Position numbers and translations under genes: made by a program. A stretch of DNA of 31,458 nucleotides from Gemmatimonadota bacterium. GTDB taxonomy: Bacteria; Gemmatimonadota; Gemmatimonadetes; Gemmatimonadales; GWC2-71-9. The notes below the pieces were generated by a model. The model did no database searches and was not told the DNA's origin. It saw only the letters and a list, made by a program, of their open reading frames with translations. Of this stretch, positions 21,007 to 28,718 are shown piece after piece. The first letter of the stretch is position 1, and every line of letters begins with the position of its first letter. Where the stretch lies: the NCBI GenBank assembly GCA_003220855.1, contig QHTP01000006.1, positions 1 through 31,458 on the forward strand, given 5' to 3'.

Positions 21007-22013
21007 GGCTCGCTCCGCGCCATAACCCTGCTTCCGAGGCCGTTCGCCCGCCTCCCTCGGACCGTGTGCCACGCCAGCCGGAGTGCGGACCCGATGGTGC
21101 GCACCGGCCGATTGTCCAGCACCGAATCCCGGTACACGCACAGGAGGGCACACCCCTCCTCGCAGCCCTTGTAGGTGCGCCCCCATGCCCGAAGGTCCTG
21201 CCGTGTGTACTCGAGGATCGGTTTGTTCAGCCGACCTCGCTGGGCCGAACAAAACTGCGCTTTGCCGAATTCGTCCACGTAGAGAAAGCGCGATCCCGCC
21301 CGACACTTCCACTGCGGCCGCTGCCCTCTGAGCAGTTGCGCGCCGTACGCCTGGTCGAGAAACGCTTGGGGTGAGCGGTCGACGTAGTACTCCTTCCAAA
21401 GCTCGAGATACTGCTCGCCCTGGATTTGGATCGCTCCCCGAGCGTCGTGGAGCAGATCGATCGTCACGAGGAATCCGAGGTCCTTCAGTTCACGCATCGC
21501 CTCCGGGAAATCTCCGATGGTCTGCTCACACAGCACCATGTTGACGAACACGTCGAATTTCGCGAACCGACGCAGCAGCGCGAGCTTGGGCCGCGTCGTC
21601 TTGAGGCACTTCTGGATGTAGGCGGTCCGGTCGGCTCGGACGGCGTCGATGCTCACCTCCATATTGGCGAGCCCCGCGGCGTTGCACCGCTGGATGAGAT
21701 CCTCTGTCAGGAGGAAGCCGTTGGTGGTGACAGAGACCTGTGCCCGGCGATCGCCGTAGGCGATGATCTCGGGGAGGTCCGGGTGCATCAATGGCTCCCC
21801 GCCCAACAGAGCGATGTTGACGACCCGTAGCCGGTGGAGGGCATCGATCCGCTGCTGCAAGATGTCGAGCGGAATGAAGTCCGAGACGTTGTCGTACTCC
21901 GTGCAGTAGCCGCAGCTCAGGTTGCACCGGCGAGTGACGATGAGTTGCGCCTCAAGTGGGGCCTTCTTGACGAGGACCCTCAGGGCTGTCCGGATCGGGT
22001 GTTTGACGCGCAT
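21003..22013 (-). CDS. Radical SAM protein with C-terminal cysteine-rich (SPASM/twitch-like) region
   Basis: Radical SAM enzymes use a 4Fe-4S cluster and S-adenosylmethionine for difficult C-H chemistry. The 336-residue product has the cluster motif CNLSCGYC (Cys30, Cys34, Cys37), then LLGGEPLMHPDL (SAM-binding GGEP), VTTNGFLL and MEVSIDAV in order. The C-terminal third has further cysteines (WKCRAG, QFCSAQ, GCEEGCALLC) that could bind an auxiliary cluster. The start ATG at 22011-22013 is fixed by GGAGG 5 nt upstream, although the frame is open to 22082. The coding sequence seems less GC-rich than its neighbours. It is coupled by GTGA to the membrane-protein gene. The substrate is unknown, and no precursor peptide gene was found beside it. 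Confidence 0.88.
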   Translation of the reverse strand: MRVKHPIRTALRVLVKKAPLEAQLIVTRRCNLSCGYCTEYDNVSDFIPLDILQQRIDALHRLRVVNIALLGGEPLMHPDLPEIIAYGDRRAQVSVTTNGFLLTEDLIQRCNAAGLANMEVSIDAVRADRTAYIQKCLKTTRPKLALLRRFAKFDVFVNMVLCEQTIGDFPEAMRELKDLGFLVTIDLLHDARGAIQIQGEQYLELWKEYYVDRSPQAFLDQAYGAQLLRGQRPQWKCRAGSRFLYVDEFGKAQFCSAQRGRLNKPILEYTRQDLRAWGRTYKGCEEGCALLCVYRDSVLDNRPVRTIGSALRLAWHTVRGRRANGLGSRVMARSEP

Positions 22014-22151
22014 AGATGCCTCCACTCGGGAGGAGGGCGCTGCTCGACAGAAAGTGTCTGACCGGACGATGACGAGGTGCACTCAAGTACATATCAAGAT
22101 TGGAGAGTTCCCTCCAATCCCGCGGGAGTAGCGCGCCCCAGAAGCAAGCGA

Positions 22152-22180
22152 CCGGCCAAGCGCCTACAGCGCTCAGCCGG
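22152..22180 (-). terminator. Hairpin after the trpS-to-M28 gene string
   Basis: CCGGC and AGCGC (22152-22163) pair with GCGCT and GCCGG (22169-22180, sharing the loop edge) around a 5-nt loop with a small internal mismatch. It lies about 60 bp past the M28 peptidase stop on the minus strand and is followed there by a modestly T-containing stretch. The rest of the gap (22014-22238) holds the radical SAM ribosome-binding site and a small TTGGAG/CTCCAA hairpin, but no gene. Confidence 0.45.
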
Positions 22181-22238
22181 TTTCGCAATGAGTCGCGTTC
22201 TAATATGGACGCTGGAACGAGGACCGCAAGGATGGGCT

Positions 22239-23147
22239 TCATCCTGGGAAGAGCGCCGCGGCGACCGCCCCCGCCACGCTGCGGGCGCCGTCCAACGTCA
22301 GTCGCGCGGCGGTATCCCGCAGCGTATGGACCACCCTGGTGGTGCCCCAGTCACCCCGCATGATCGTGACGCACTCGCGCGCCACGGCCGCGAGCGCCAG
22401 CCCATCCACCACCACGGGGAGCCAGCGGGCACGTCTCGCTTCGAGGGCACGCGCCACCCGGTCGACCGTCGCCCCACCGCGATGCATCAGCGCGATGGTG
22501 GCGCCGCGGTCGTCGATGCCGTCGAAGTTGACGATGGTCGTGTCGGCGAGCAGGTTGGCCCGCTCCCGCACGAGGGCCCGAGCGCCCAGCAGGCCGAATT
22601 CCTCGGCGTCCGGAAAGATCACGCCGACTCGGGCCTCGGGCGGCAGGGTATCAACCGTGGCGAGTGCCGTGACAACGCCCGCCGCATTGTCGACGGCGCC
22701 CGCCGAGCGATTGGTCACCCGGTTGAGCGCGAGCAGGCCGGCTCCCGCGGCGCCGGCGCCGCCCAGCGCGGCGTCCAGGATACCCGGATGGACCGTGCCG
22801 AGCAGGGCGCGCAGCGCGAGTCCGAGCAGCTCGACCACACCGACCCCGACCAGAGCCGCCGCACCGAGGCGCGCGGCCATGGAGAGTGGCTGGCCCTTCG
22901 AGTCGTAGTGCGCCACCAGCCACGTGACCACCCGGGGACCCGGACGGACGGCGATCAGGTTGACGCCCGAGAGCGGGACCCGGGCGAGCCGGTGCAGCAG
23001 CGATCGACCGGTGAAGCGGTGCTCCATGACGACCAGGCCGCGGGCCGCGAGCTCGCGCGTCAGAAGCTCGCGTACGGGCTCGGCGGCGGCCGTGCCGGCG
23101 AGCCTGGGAATGGCCAGCTCGGCCAGCAGGGCCCGATAGTCGATCAT
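22239..23147 (-). CDS. M28-family zinc aminopeptidase with an internal hydrophobic insertion
   Basis: M28 enzymes are two-zinc exopeptidases. The 302-residue product has the full ligand set in order: VAHYDSKGQ (His80), GAVDNAAGV (Asp153), PDAEEFGLLG (Glu182 general base, Glu183), NFDGI (Asp209) and VVHTLRDT (His near residue 280). Between His80 and Asp153 there is an unusual hydrophobic stretch (about residues 92-141) long enough for two membrane helices. There is no signal peptide, so the enzyme may be a membrane-attached cytoplasmic-facing or topologically inverted protease. The ATG at 23145-23147 overlaps the dapA-like stop (ATGA). The frame is open further upstream only as an antisense reading of that gene. 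Confidence 0.85.
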   Translation of the reverse strand: MIDYRALLAELAIPRLAGTAAAEPVRELLTRELAARGLVVMEHRFTGRSLLHRLARVPLSGVNLIAVRPGPRVVTWLVAHYDSKGQPLSMAARLGAAALVGVGVVELLGLALRALLGTVHPGILDAALGGAGAAGAGLLALNRVTNRSAGAVDNAAGVVTALATVDTLPPEARVGVIFPDAEEFGLLGARALVRERANLLADTTIVNFDGIDDRGATIALMHRGGATVDRVARALEARRARWLPVVVDGLALAAVARECVTIMRGDWGTTRVVHTLRDTAARLTLDGARSVAGAVAAALFPG

Positions 23148-24031
23148 GCGGCGACGAGCTTGGCGACGCGCTCCCGGTCCGCCGCCGCAACGGGCGCCAG
23201 CGGAGCGCGCACCGGCCCGCCGTACAGCCCCCCTCCCACGGCGTCCATCGCCGCCTTCACCCCCGCCGGCCCGAGCTTGGCCACGATCTCCTTGTCGAGC
23301 GGCATCAGACGCTCCTGGAGGTTGCCCGCGCGCGTACGGTCGCCGGCCCGGAACGCCGCGAGCATCCCGGCGCAGAGCTGGGCGGCGAAGCACGCCACCG
23401 CAAGAATGCCTCCGTCGCACCCCAGCTCGAGGCCCGCGTAGAGCAGCGAGCCGGAGCCGACGAGCACGGACCACCGGGGGACGGCATCGCGGTAGGCGGC
23501 GAGGTTCTTGACGTCCCCCGATGAGTCCTTGACCCCCACGATGTTGGGGTGGCTCGCGAGCTGCTGCAGCAGGGCGGCCGCGACGGGGAGGTGCGTGTAC
23601 TTGGGAATGTTGTACACCAGCACCGGGACGGGACTCGCCTCGGCGACGGCGCGATAGTAATCGACCAGGCTCGCGGGCGAGACCGCTGCCGAGTAGTAGC
23701 TCGGGGGCCGGACGAGCACGGCGTGGGCACCCTCCGCGCCGGCCGCACGCGTGAGGGCCACCGCCTGTCGCGTGGATTCGGCGCCCGTGCCGGCCACGAG
23801 CCAGCGCTGGTCCGGCAGGACGTCCCTCACCCACGCCACCATGCGCCGCTGCTCGTCCGGGTCGAGCAGGGCCGACTCCCCCGTCGAGCCCGCCACTACC
23901 ACCCCGTCGAGCCCATCGTGCACCAGGCGTAACACGTTGTCCCGCAGGTGGACCGGGGTGACCTCTCCGGTGGTCGGGTCGAACGGCGTCGTGATGGGCG
24001 CGAGTACGCCCGCGAGCTGCCGTGCCGTCAC
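23144..24031 (-). CDS. DapA-family aldolase (dihydrodipicolinate synthase / N-acetylneuraminate lyase superfamily)
   Basis: Members condense or cleave pyruvate with an aldehyde through a lysine Schiff base. The 295-residue product has the usual barrel length and motifs: GVLAPITTPFD, VVAGSTGESALLDPDEQ, VPVLVYNIPKYT with the catalytic Tyr, and GVKDSSGD with the Schiff-base Lys. True DapA usually reads GTTGES and carries an Arg binding the second carboxylate, which I could not place with confidence. A 4-hydroxy-2-oxoglutarate or other keto-acid aldolase is therefore possible. The GTG start (24029-24031) is 7 bp after the pilT stop. It sits in a mixed-function operon, so context does not settle the substrate. 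Confidence 0.82.
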   Translation of the reverse strand: MTARQLAGVLAPITTPFDPTTGEVTPVHLRDNVLRLVHDGLDGVVVAGSTGESALLDPDEQRRMVAWVRDVLPDQRWLVAGTGAESTRQAVALTRAAGAEGAHAVLVRPPSYYSAAVSPASLVDYYRAVAEASPVPVLVYNIPKYTHLPVAAALLQQLASHPNIVGVKDSSGDVKNLAAYRDAVPRWSVLVGSGSLLYAGLELGCDGGILAVACFAAQLCAGMLAAFRAGDRTRAGNLQERLMPLDKEIVAKLGPAGVKAAMDAVGGGLYGGPVRAPLAPVAAADRERVAKLVAA

Positions 24032-24038
24032 CGCTCCA

Positions 24039-25202
24039 TCACCGACGCGGGGTCGCCTCCACGGGCGCGGCGACCCGGGCGTGGCGACGCTCGTCGCGCA
24101 TCTGGCGCTCGAATTCCTTGGGGTTCGTGGCAGCCGCCACCGCCGCCTCGTAGGTCACCACCTCGTCCATCGCCAGGTCGATCAGGTGCTGGTCGAAGGT
24201 CTGCATCCCGAATTGCTCGCGTGCGTCGCGGATGTAGTCGTGCAGCTCGGGCGTGCGGGCGGGATCCTTGATCAGGTCGCGCGCGGCGGTGGTGCAGATC
24301 AAGACCTCCACGGCAGGCACCCGCCCGTGGCCGTCGGGGCGCGGCAGGAGCCGCTGCGACACCACGGCCTGGAGCGCCTCGCACAACCGCATCCGCGCGA
24401 CCTCCTGTTCTTCGGCCGGAAACATCGAGACGAGGCGCGTGATCGTGCTGACGGCGTCCGGCGTATGCAGGCTGGAAATGACGAGATGCCCCGTCTCGGC
24501 CGCCTTCAGGGCCGTGTCGATCGTTTCGGAATCCGGCATCTCCCCGATCATGACGACATCGGGATCCTGGCGGAGCGCGGCGTGCAGGCCGGCCCGAAAG
24601 CCGTCGGTGTCCACGCCGATCTCCCGCTGCGTCACCGAGCTGTTGATGTCGCGATGCAGGAATTCGATCGGGTTCTCGAGCGTCACGACGTGCTTCTGCT
24701 GCGTCTGATTAATGTGGTTGACGAGCGCCGCCATGGTCGAGCTCTTCCCCGAGCCCGTCACGCCGGTCACGAGGATCATGCCTCGCTCGGCCGCCGCCAC
24801 GGTGGTGAGAATCGCGGGCAGCTTGAGCGTGTCGAACGTGGGGACGTCGAACGGGATGACGCGCATGACGATCATGAACGACGAGCGTTGCCGCAGGATG
24901 TTCACGCGGAACCGCCCGACGCCGGGCATGCCCCAGGAGCAGTCGTAGTCCCGAAGCTTGTCCAACCGGGCACGGTCCTCGTCGTTGGCGATGAGATGCT
25001 GGGCGATGGCCCTGGTCTGCTCGGGGGTGAGGCGCTGCTTGGTGAACGGGACGAGTTTGCCGTCGATGCGTGCACGGAACACGTCCCCGGCCTTGATGTG
25101 GAGGTCGGACGCGCTGCGGTCGATCGCCGCCTTGATGATCTGCTCGATCCCGCGCTGGTGCGTTGCGGCGCTGGCGCGGGTGCTCTTGGACTTCTCGTCC
25201 AC
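24039..25202 (-). CDS. pilT: Type IV pilus retraction ATPase, PilT family
   Basis: PilT is a hexameric ATPase that depolymerises type IV pili for twitching motility. The 387-residue product shows an N-terminal PAS-like domain (SDLHIKAGD), Walker A GVTGSGKS (residues 147-154), the Asp box with VTLENPIEFLH, Walker B region VMIGEMPDSETIDTALKAAETGHLV and the His box SSLHT. Most PilT proteins have GEMRDLETI where this one has GEMPDSETI. The GTG start shares one base with the preceding TAG stop (TAGTG). GGAGG lies about 10 nt upstream. No other pilus gene is in the window, so it is an isolated motor gene in a metabolic operon. PilU or another PilT paralogue is possible. Confidence 0.92.
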   Translation of the reverse strand: MDEKSKSTRASAATHQRGIEQIIKAAIDRSASDLHIKAGDVFRARIDGKLVPFTKQRLTPEQTRAIAQHLIANDEDRARLDKLRDYDCSWGMPGVGRFRVNILRQRSSFMIVMRVIPFDVPTFDTLKLPAILTTVAAAERGMILVTGVTGSGKSSTMAALVNHINQTQQKHVVTLENPIEFLHRDINSSVTQREIGVDTDGFRAGLHAALRQDPDVVMIGEMPDSETIDTALKAAETGHLVISSLHTPDAVSTITRLVSMFPAEEQEVARMRLCEALQAVVSQRLLPRPDGHGRVPAVEVLICTTAARDLIKDPARTPELHDYIRDAREQFGMQTFDQHLIDLAMDEVVTYEAAVAAATNPKEFERQMRDERRHARVAAPVEATPRR

Positions 25203-26230
25203 TAGTAGCCGGCCTCCGGGTCGACCGTGTTGGTGAGCGGGGACCCTGCAAGATAGCGGGTGATGTTGTCCACGATGAGGCCCGTCTCCCGGTCCCAGAA
25301 CCGGGCCGTCACGGCGGCGACGTGGGGGCTCACGAGCACGCGCGGGTGGCGCCAAAAGGGATGGCCCGGCGGGAGGGGCTCCGTGGCGAACACGTCGAGG
25401 GCCGCACCACGCAGGCGTGAAGCGTCCAGCAGGTCGAGCAACGCGGTCTCGTCCAGGAGCGTGCCGCGCGACACATTGACGACGATCGCGTCGGTCGGGA
25501 GGCGTTCGAGCACCGCCCGGGTCACCGCCCCGTTCGTCTCCGCCGTGTGGGGCGCGGCGATCACGAAGCAATCGCTCTCCGCTGCGAGCCGCGGCAGTGC
25601 GTCGAAACCCATCACCCAGCGAACCCCGGGCGGCCCGCCCCGCTCCGGCCGCCGGCGGACCCCCGCAACGCACATGCCGAGCGCGAGGCCGCGCCGCGCG
25701 ATCGCCGCGCCGATCCCGCCCAGGCCGAAGACGCCGAGCCGCAGCTCGGTGAATTCGCGGAGCGGGATCGGGAGCGCCGTGAGTTCGCCGCTCGCCCAGT
25801 GCTCCGCGGCCTGAAACGCGCGCATCCGATCCAGGCCGCGGGCGAAGTAGGCGAGGGCCGCGATCGTCCAGTCGGCGATCGGCTCGGCGTGCACGGCGGC
25901 GCTGTTCGTGAGCACGATCCCGCTGCCGGCGACATGCGGCAGGCTCGCCCCGACACCGGCGGTGCCGGTATGGACCCAGCGCAGGGTCCCCCGCCCCGCC
26001 GCGGCCACGCCGGCCGGTACGCCATACCCTAGATAGATCTCCGCGCCGCGCGCGGCCGCGACCGCCTCGGGGCTCCCCGAGCCGCCGTCGCCGTCCGAGG
26101 CCGCCGGCGCGTGGACCTGGAGCACCTCCCATCCGGAGCCGAGCGCCGCGCGGATCCTCTGCACGGTGGCGGGCGGGATCCGCCAGGCGGCGCGGGGCGA
26201 CGCCAGGTCGACCACCAGCCGACGCGTCAC
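25202..26230 (-). CDS. D-isomer-specific 2-hydroxyacid dehydrogenase
   Basis: These NAD(P)-dependent enzymes reduce 2-keto acids to D-2-hydroxy acids or the reverse (phosphoglycerate, glyoxylate/hydroxypyruvate and others). The 342-residue product has the coenzyme loop GLGGIGAAIARR, the catalytic Arg in NVSRGTLLDE, the Glu in DVFATEPLPPGHP and the His in SPHVAAV. The N-terminal substrate domain is divergent and contains a short Gly/Ser/Asp-rich loop. The GTG start at 26228-26230 overlaps the mgtC-like stop (GTGA). The lack of an ACT domain argues against a classical SerA. A glyoxylate or hydroxypyruvate reductase would pair with the glycerate kinase elsewhere in the window, but that link is a guess. 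Confidence 0.9.
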   Translation of the reverse strand: MTRRLVVDLASPRAAWRIPPATVQRIRAALGSGWEVLQVHAPAASDGDGGSGSPEAVAAARGAEIYLGYGVPAGVAAAGRGTLRWVHTGTAGVGASLPHVAGSGIVLTNSAAVHAEPIADWTIAALAYFARGLDRMRAFQAAEHWASGELTALPIPLREFTELRLGVFGLGGIGAAIARRGLALGMCVAGVRRRPERGGPPGVRWVMGFDALPRLAAESDCFVIAAPHTAETNGAVTRAVLERLPTDAIVVNVSRGTLLDETALLDLLDASRLRGAALDVFATEPLPPGHPFWRHPRVLVSPHVAAVTARFWDRETGLIVDNITRYLAGSPLTNTVDPEAGY

Positions 26231-26898
26231 TCGCCCGTGGAGACCGTGCGCACGCCCGGGTGATGCAGCAGGGCGATCATCACCTCGTCGTGCAGCCGCT
26301 TTGGTCCGCGCAGCGTGAACTCGATCACTAAGTCGACGTTCTCGCGCCGGCTCGCCTGACGCTCGATCTCGAGGCCGGTGCGGCGCACCACCGCCTCCAG
26401 CTCGTCCAGCGCGGTGGGCTCGGGGCGGGCGTGCACCAGGAGGGTGCTCTGCGTGGACTGCCGCGCCACCAGCCGCTCGACGCGCCCCAGCCCCTGGAGC
26501 ACGACCAGCACCAGCAGCGTGGTGCCCGCGGCTTCCCAATACGAGGCGGCGCCCAGCGCCACGCCGATGGCGGCGACCACCCAGATCGTGGCGGCGCTCG
26601 TAAGGCCGACGACCGCGCCGCGCGCGTGCAGGATCGTTCCCGCGCCGATGAACCCCACGCCGGTCACGATCTGGGCCGCAATGCGCGTGGGATCGGCATT
26701 CCCCGCGGCCATCGCGACGGACAGCTTGGTGTAGAGCACCGAGCCGAGGCAGATCAGGATGTTGGTCCGCAGCCCCGCGGGCTTGCCGCCGAGCTCCCGC
26801 TCGAGCCCGATGGCGCCACCGAACAGGGTCGCGAGACACAGCTGGAGAAACAGCTCCAGGCGGAACATCTGGATGACGCTCGCGACGAAGTGCTGCAT
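26227..26898 (-). CDS. MgtC/SapB family membrane protein
   Basis: MgtC-like proteins are inner-membrane proteins tied to magnesium limitation, acid tolerance and modulation of ATP synthase in pathogens; many family members are uncharacterised. The 223-residue product has the N-terminal membrane domain of about 140 residues with GAIGLERELGGKPAGLRTNILICLG (GLERE and G-RT motifs within it), TGVGFIGAGTI and TSAATIWVVAAIG. A soluble ACT-like C-terminal domain (LLVHARPEP to VRTVSTGE) follows. The start ATG (26896-26898) shares one base with the trpS stop (TGATG). Its place after trpS is not a known association. Confidence 0.9.
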   Translation of the reverse strand: MQHFVASVIQMFRLELFLQLCLATLFGGAIGLERELGGKPAGLRTNILICLGSVLYTKLSVAMAAGNADPTRIAAQIVTGVGFIGAGTILHARGAVVGLTSAATIWVVAAIGVALGAASYWEAAGTTLLVLVVLQGLGRVERLVARQSTQSTLLVHARPEPTALDELEAVVRRTGLEIERQASRRENVDLVIEFTLRGPKRLHDEVMIALLHHPGVRTVSTGE

Positions 26899-27890
26899 CA
26901 GCCGTCCGCCTCCCCGAGAAACCCCATGCGGCGTCGCACCTGGGCCATCGTGCGGCGCGCGATGGCGCGCGCTTTGGCCGCACCGCCGCGTAGCAGCTCC
27001 ATCACCCTGCCCGGCTCCGCGCGCAGCGTCTCGGCCCGCTCGCGGATGGGTGTGAGCGCGGCTATCATATTGTCCGCCAGCACCCGTTTGCAGTCGAGAC
27101 AGCCCCACCCCGCCGTACGGCAGTTGTGCGCCACCAGCGTGATCGTGTCGGGCGGGGAGAAGCCGTGGTGGATCGTAAAAATGTTGCAGACGTCCGGGTT
27201 GCCCGGGTCCTTGCGCGTGACCCGCGCGGGATCCGTGGCGGCGGGCTTGAGCTTTTCCCAGATGGTCTCGGGTGAGTCGAAGAGGCCGATCGTGTTGCCG
27301 AGACTCTTCGACATCTTGGCCTGACCGTCGAGCCCGAGCACTCGCTTGGCCGTGGAGAGCAGCGCCTGGGGCTCCGGGAACGCGAAGCCATCTGCGAAGC
27401 GGCTGTTCCAGCGGCGCGCGATCTCACGCATCAGCTCCAAGTGCTGGAGCTGGTCCTCGCCCACGGGCACGAGTGTTGCTTCGTACAGCAGCACGTCGGC
27501 CGCCTGGAGAACGGGGTAATTGAGGAGTCCCGCGGGCACGCTCGCCTGGCGCTGCGCCTTGTCCTTGAACTGGGTCTGGCGCTCGAGCTCGCCGAGCGGC
27601 GTGACGGTGTTCAGGAGCCAATTCAGCTCGGCGTGCTCCGGCACGTGTGACTGCACGAACACGATCGCCCGCTCGGGGTCGAGCCCGGAGGCGAACAGCC
27701 CGACCGCCATCTCGATCGTGCGCTGCGCCAGCGTCGCGGGGTCGTAGGCCTGCGTGATGGCGTGCAGGTCCACCACGGAGAAGAGGCAGTCGTGCTGGTG
27801 CTGCAGTCGAACCCAGTTCTGCACCGCGCCCAGATAGTTGCCGATGTGCAGCTCGCCCGAGGGCTGGATACCGGAGAAGACGCGCGCCAT
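26898..27890 (-). CDS. trpS: Tryptophanyl-tRNA synthetase
   Basis: TrpRS is the class I enzyme that charges tRNA-Trp. The 330-residue product shows FSGIQPSGELHIGNYLGA (HIGH-like motif HIGN), DLHAIT, the tryptophan-binding region with LLNYPVLQAADVLLY and VGEDQLQHLEL, and the KMSKS loop. The ATG at 27888-27890 is chosen because the conserved N-terminus begins three residues later; a longer frame to 27923 adds unmatched residues. The gene begins a six-gene minus-strand string to 22239, all joined by overlaps or short gaps. It diverges from the gene at 27930 across only 39 bp, so the two promoters must overlap or lie within coding sequence. Confidence 0.97.
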   Translation of the reverse strand: MARVFSGIQPSGELHIGNYLGAVQNWVRLQHQHDCLFSVVDLHAITQAYDPATLAQRTIEMAVGLFASGLDPERAIVFVQSHVPEHAELNWLLNTVTPLGELERQTQFKDKAQRQASVPAGLLNYPVLQAADVLLYEATLVPVGEDQLQHLELMREIARRWNSRFADGFAFPEPQALLSTAKRVLGLDGQAKMSKSLGNTIGLFDSPETIWEKLKPAATDPARVTRKDPGNPDVCNIFTIHHGFSPPDTITLVAHNCRTAGWGCLDCKRVLADNMIAALTPIRERAETLRAEPGRVMELLRGGAAKARAIARRTMAQVRRRMGFLGEADG

Positions 27891-27929
27891 GGGCTCACAA
27901 CCTACGCGGGTGGAGGCGAGCACCGCAAG

Positions 27930-28718
27930 GTGCGAGAACTCAAAGACTTAGTCGATGTGGCCCGGCGCGCCGCCGGGCGGGCGGCCGCCTTTCTTCGAGA
28001 CACCACGCCGCCCTCCGAGGCGGACTGGATCGAGAAGGGCCCCCACGATTTCGTGACCCAGGCCGACCGAGGGGCGGAAGCGCTGATCACGGAGGCGCTC
28101 ACGCGCGACGTGCCCGGAAGTACGGTCATGGGCGAAGAGCTGTCGCCGCACGTCGCGCCCGCGGGCGAGGTGGCGTGGATCGTGGACCCGCTCGACGGCA
28201 CGACGAACTATCTGCACGGATACCCACAGTACGCGGTCTCGATCGCGTGCGCGGTGGGTGGCGCGCTGCGCGTGGGAGTCGTGCACGACGTCGCCCGTGA
28301 TCTGGCGTACTGGGGTGGAGCGGGGCTCGGCGCCTGGCAAGGCGAACGCCCGATCCGGGTGTCGCGCGTCACGGAGCCGCGCCACGCGCTCGTCGGCACC
28401 GGGTTCCCGTTCAAGAATCTCCCGATGCTGCGCCGCTACCAGGACCAGTTCGCCGCGGTGATGGGAGCGACGAGCGGCATCCGCCGGGCCGGCGCCGCGG
28501 CGCTCGATCTTACGGACGTGGCGGCCGGCCGCCTCGACTGCTTCTGGGAGCTGACCCTAGCGCCGTGGGACGTGGCGGCCGGCGTGGTACTCATCCGGGA
28601 AGCCGGTGGCATCGTGACCACCCTGGACGGGTCGAACGACGTGCTGCAGCATGGTTCTCTCGTCGCCGGCAATCCGGGGCTGCATCGCTGGCTGACGGAC
28701 GTGCTGCGGAGCGCATGA
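27930..28718 (+). CDS. Inositol monophosphatase family protein (SuhB-like)
   Basis: These magnesium-dependent phosphatases act on inositol phosphates or related sugar phosphates; E. coli SuhB also binds RNA polymerase. The 262-residue product contains FVTQADRGAE, the metal-binding GEELS, DPLDGTTNYLHGYPQYAVSIA and, near the C-terminus, LAPWDVAAGVVLIREAGG. The GTG at 27930-27932 is the likely start, because the helix leading into the family fold begins there. GGAGG lies 13 nt upstream, which is a little far. Upstream reading is antisense to trpS. Its stop overlaps the next start (ATGA), so it is co-translated with the formimidoyltransferase gene. The exact substrate cannot be read from the sequence. 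Confidence 0.9.
   Translation: MRELKDLVDVARRAAGRAAAFLRDTTPPSEADWIEKGPHDFVTQADRGAEALITEALTRDVPGSTVMGEELSPHVAPAGEVAWIVDPLDGTTNYLHGYPQYAVSIACAVGGALRVGVVHDVARDLAYWGGAGLGAWQGERPIRVSRVTEPRHALVGTGFPFKNLPMLRRYQDQFAAVMGATSGIRRAGAAALDLTDVAAGRLDCFWELTLAPWDVAAGVVLIREAGGIVTTLDGSNDVLQHGSLVAGNPGLHRWLTDVLRSA

Noticed and set aside
21003..22013. Radical SAM gene as hopanoid enzyme HpnH or as part of a peptide-maturation (RiPP) cluster
   Set aside because: It lacks the N-terminal signature I associate with HpnH, and no short precursor-like gene was found beside it, so neither label is supported.
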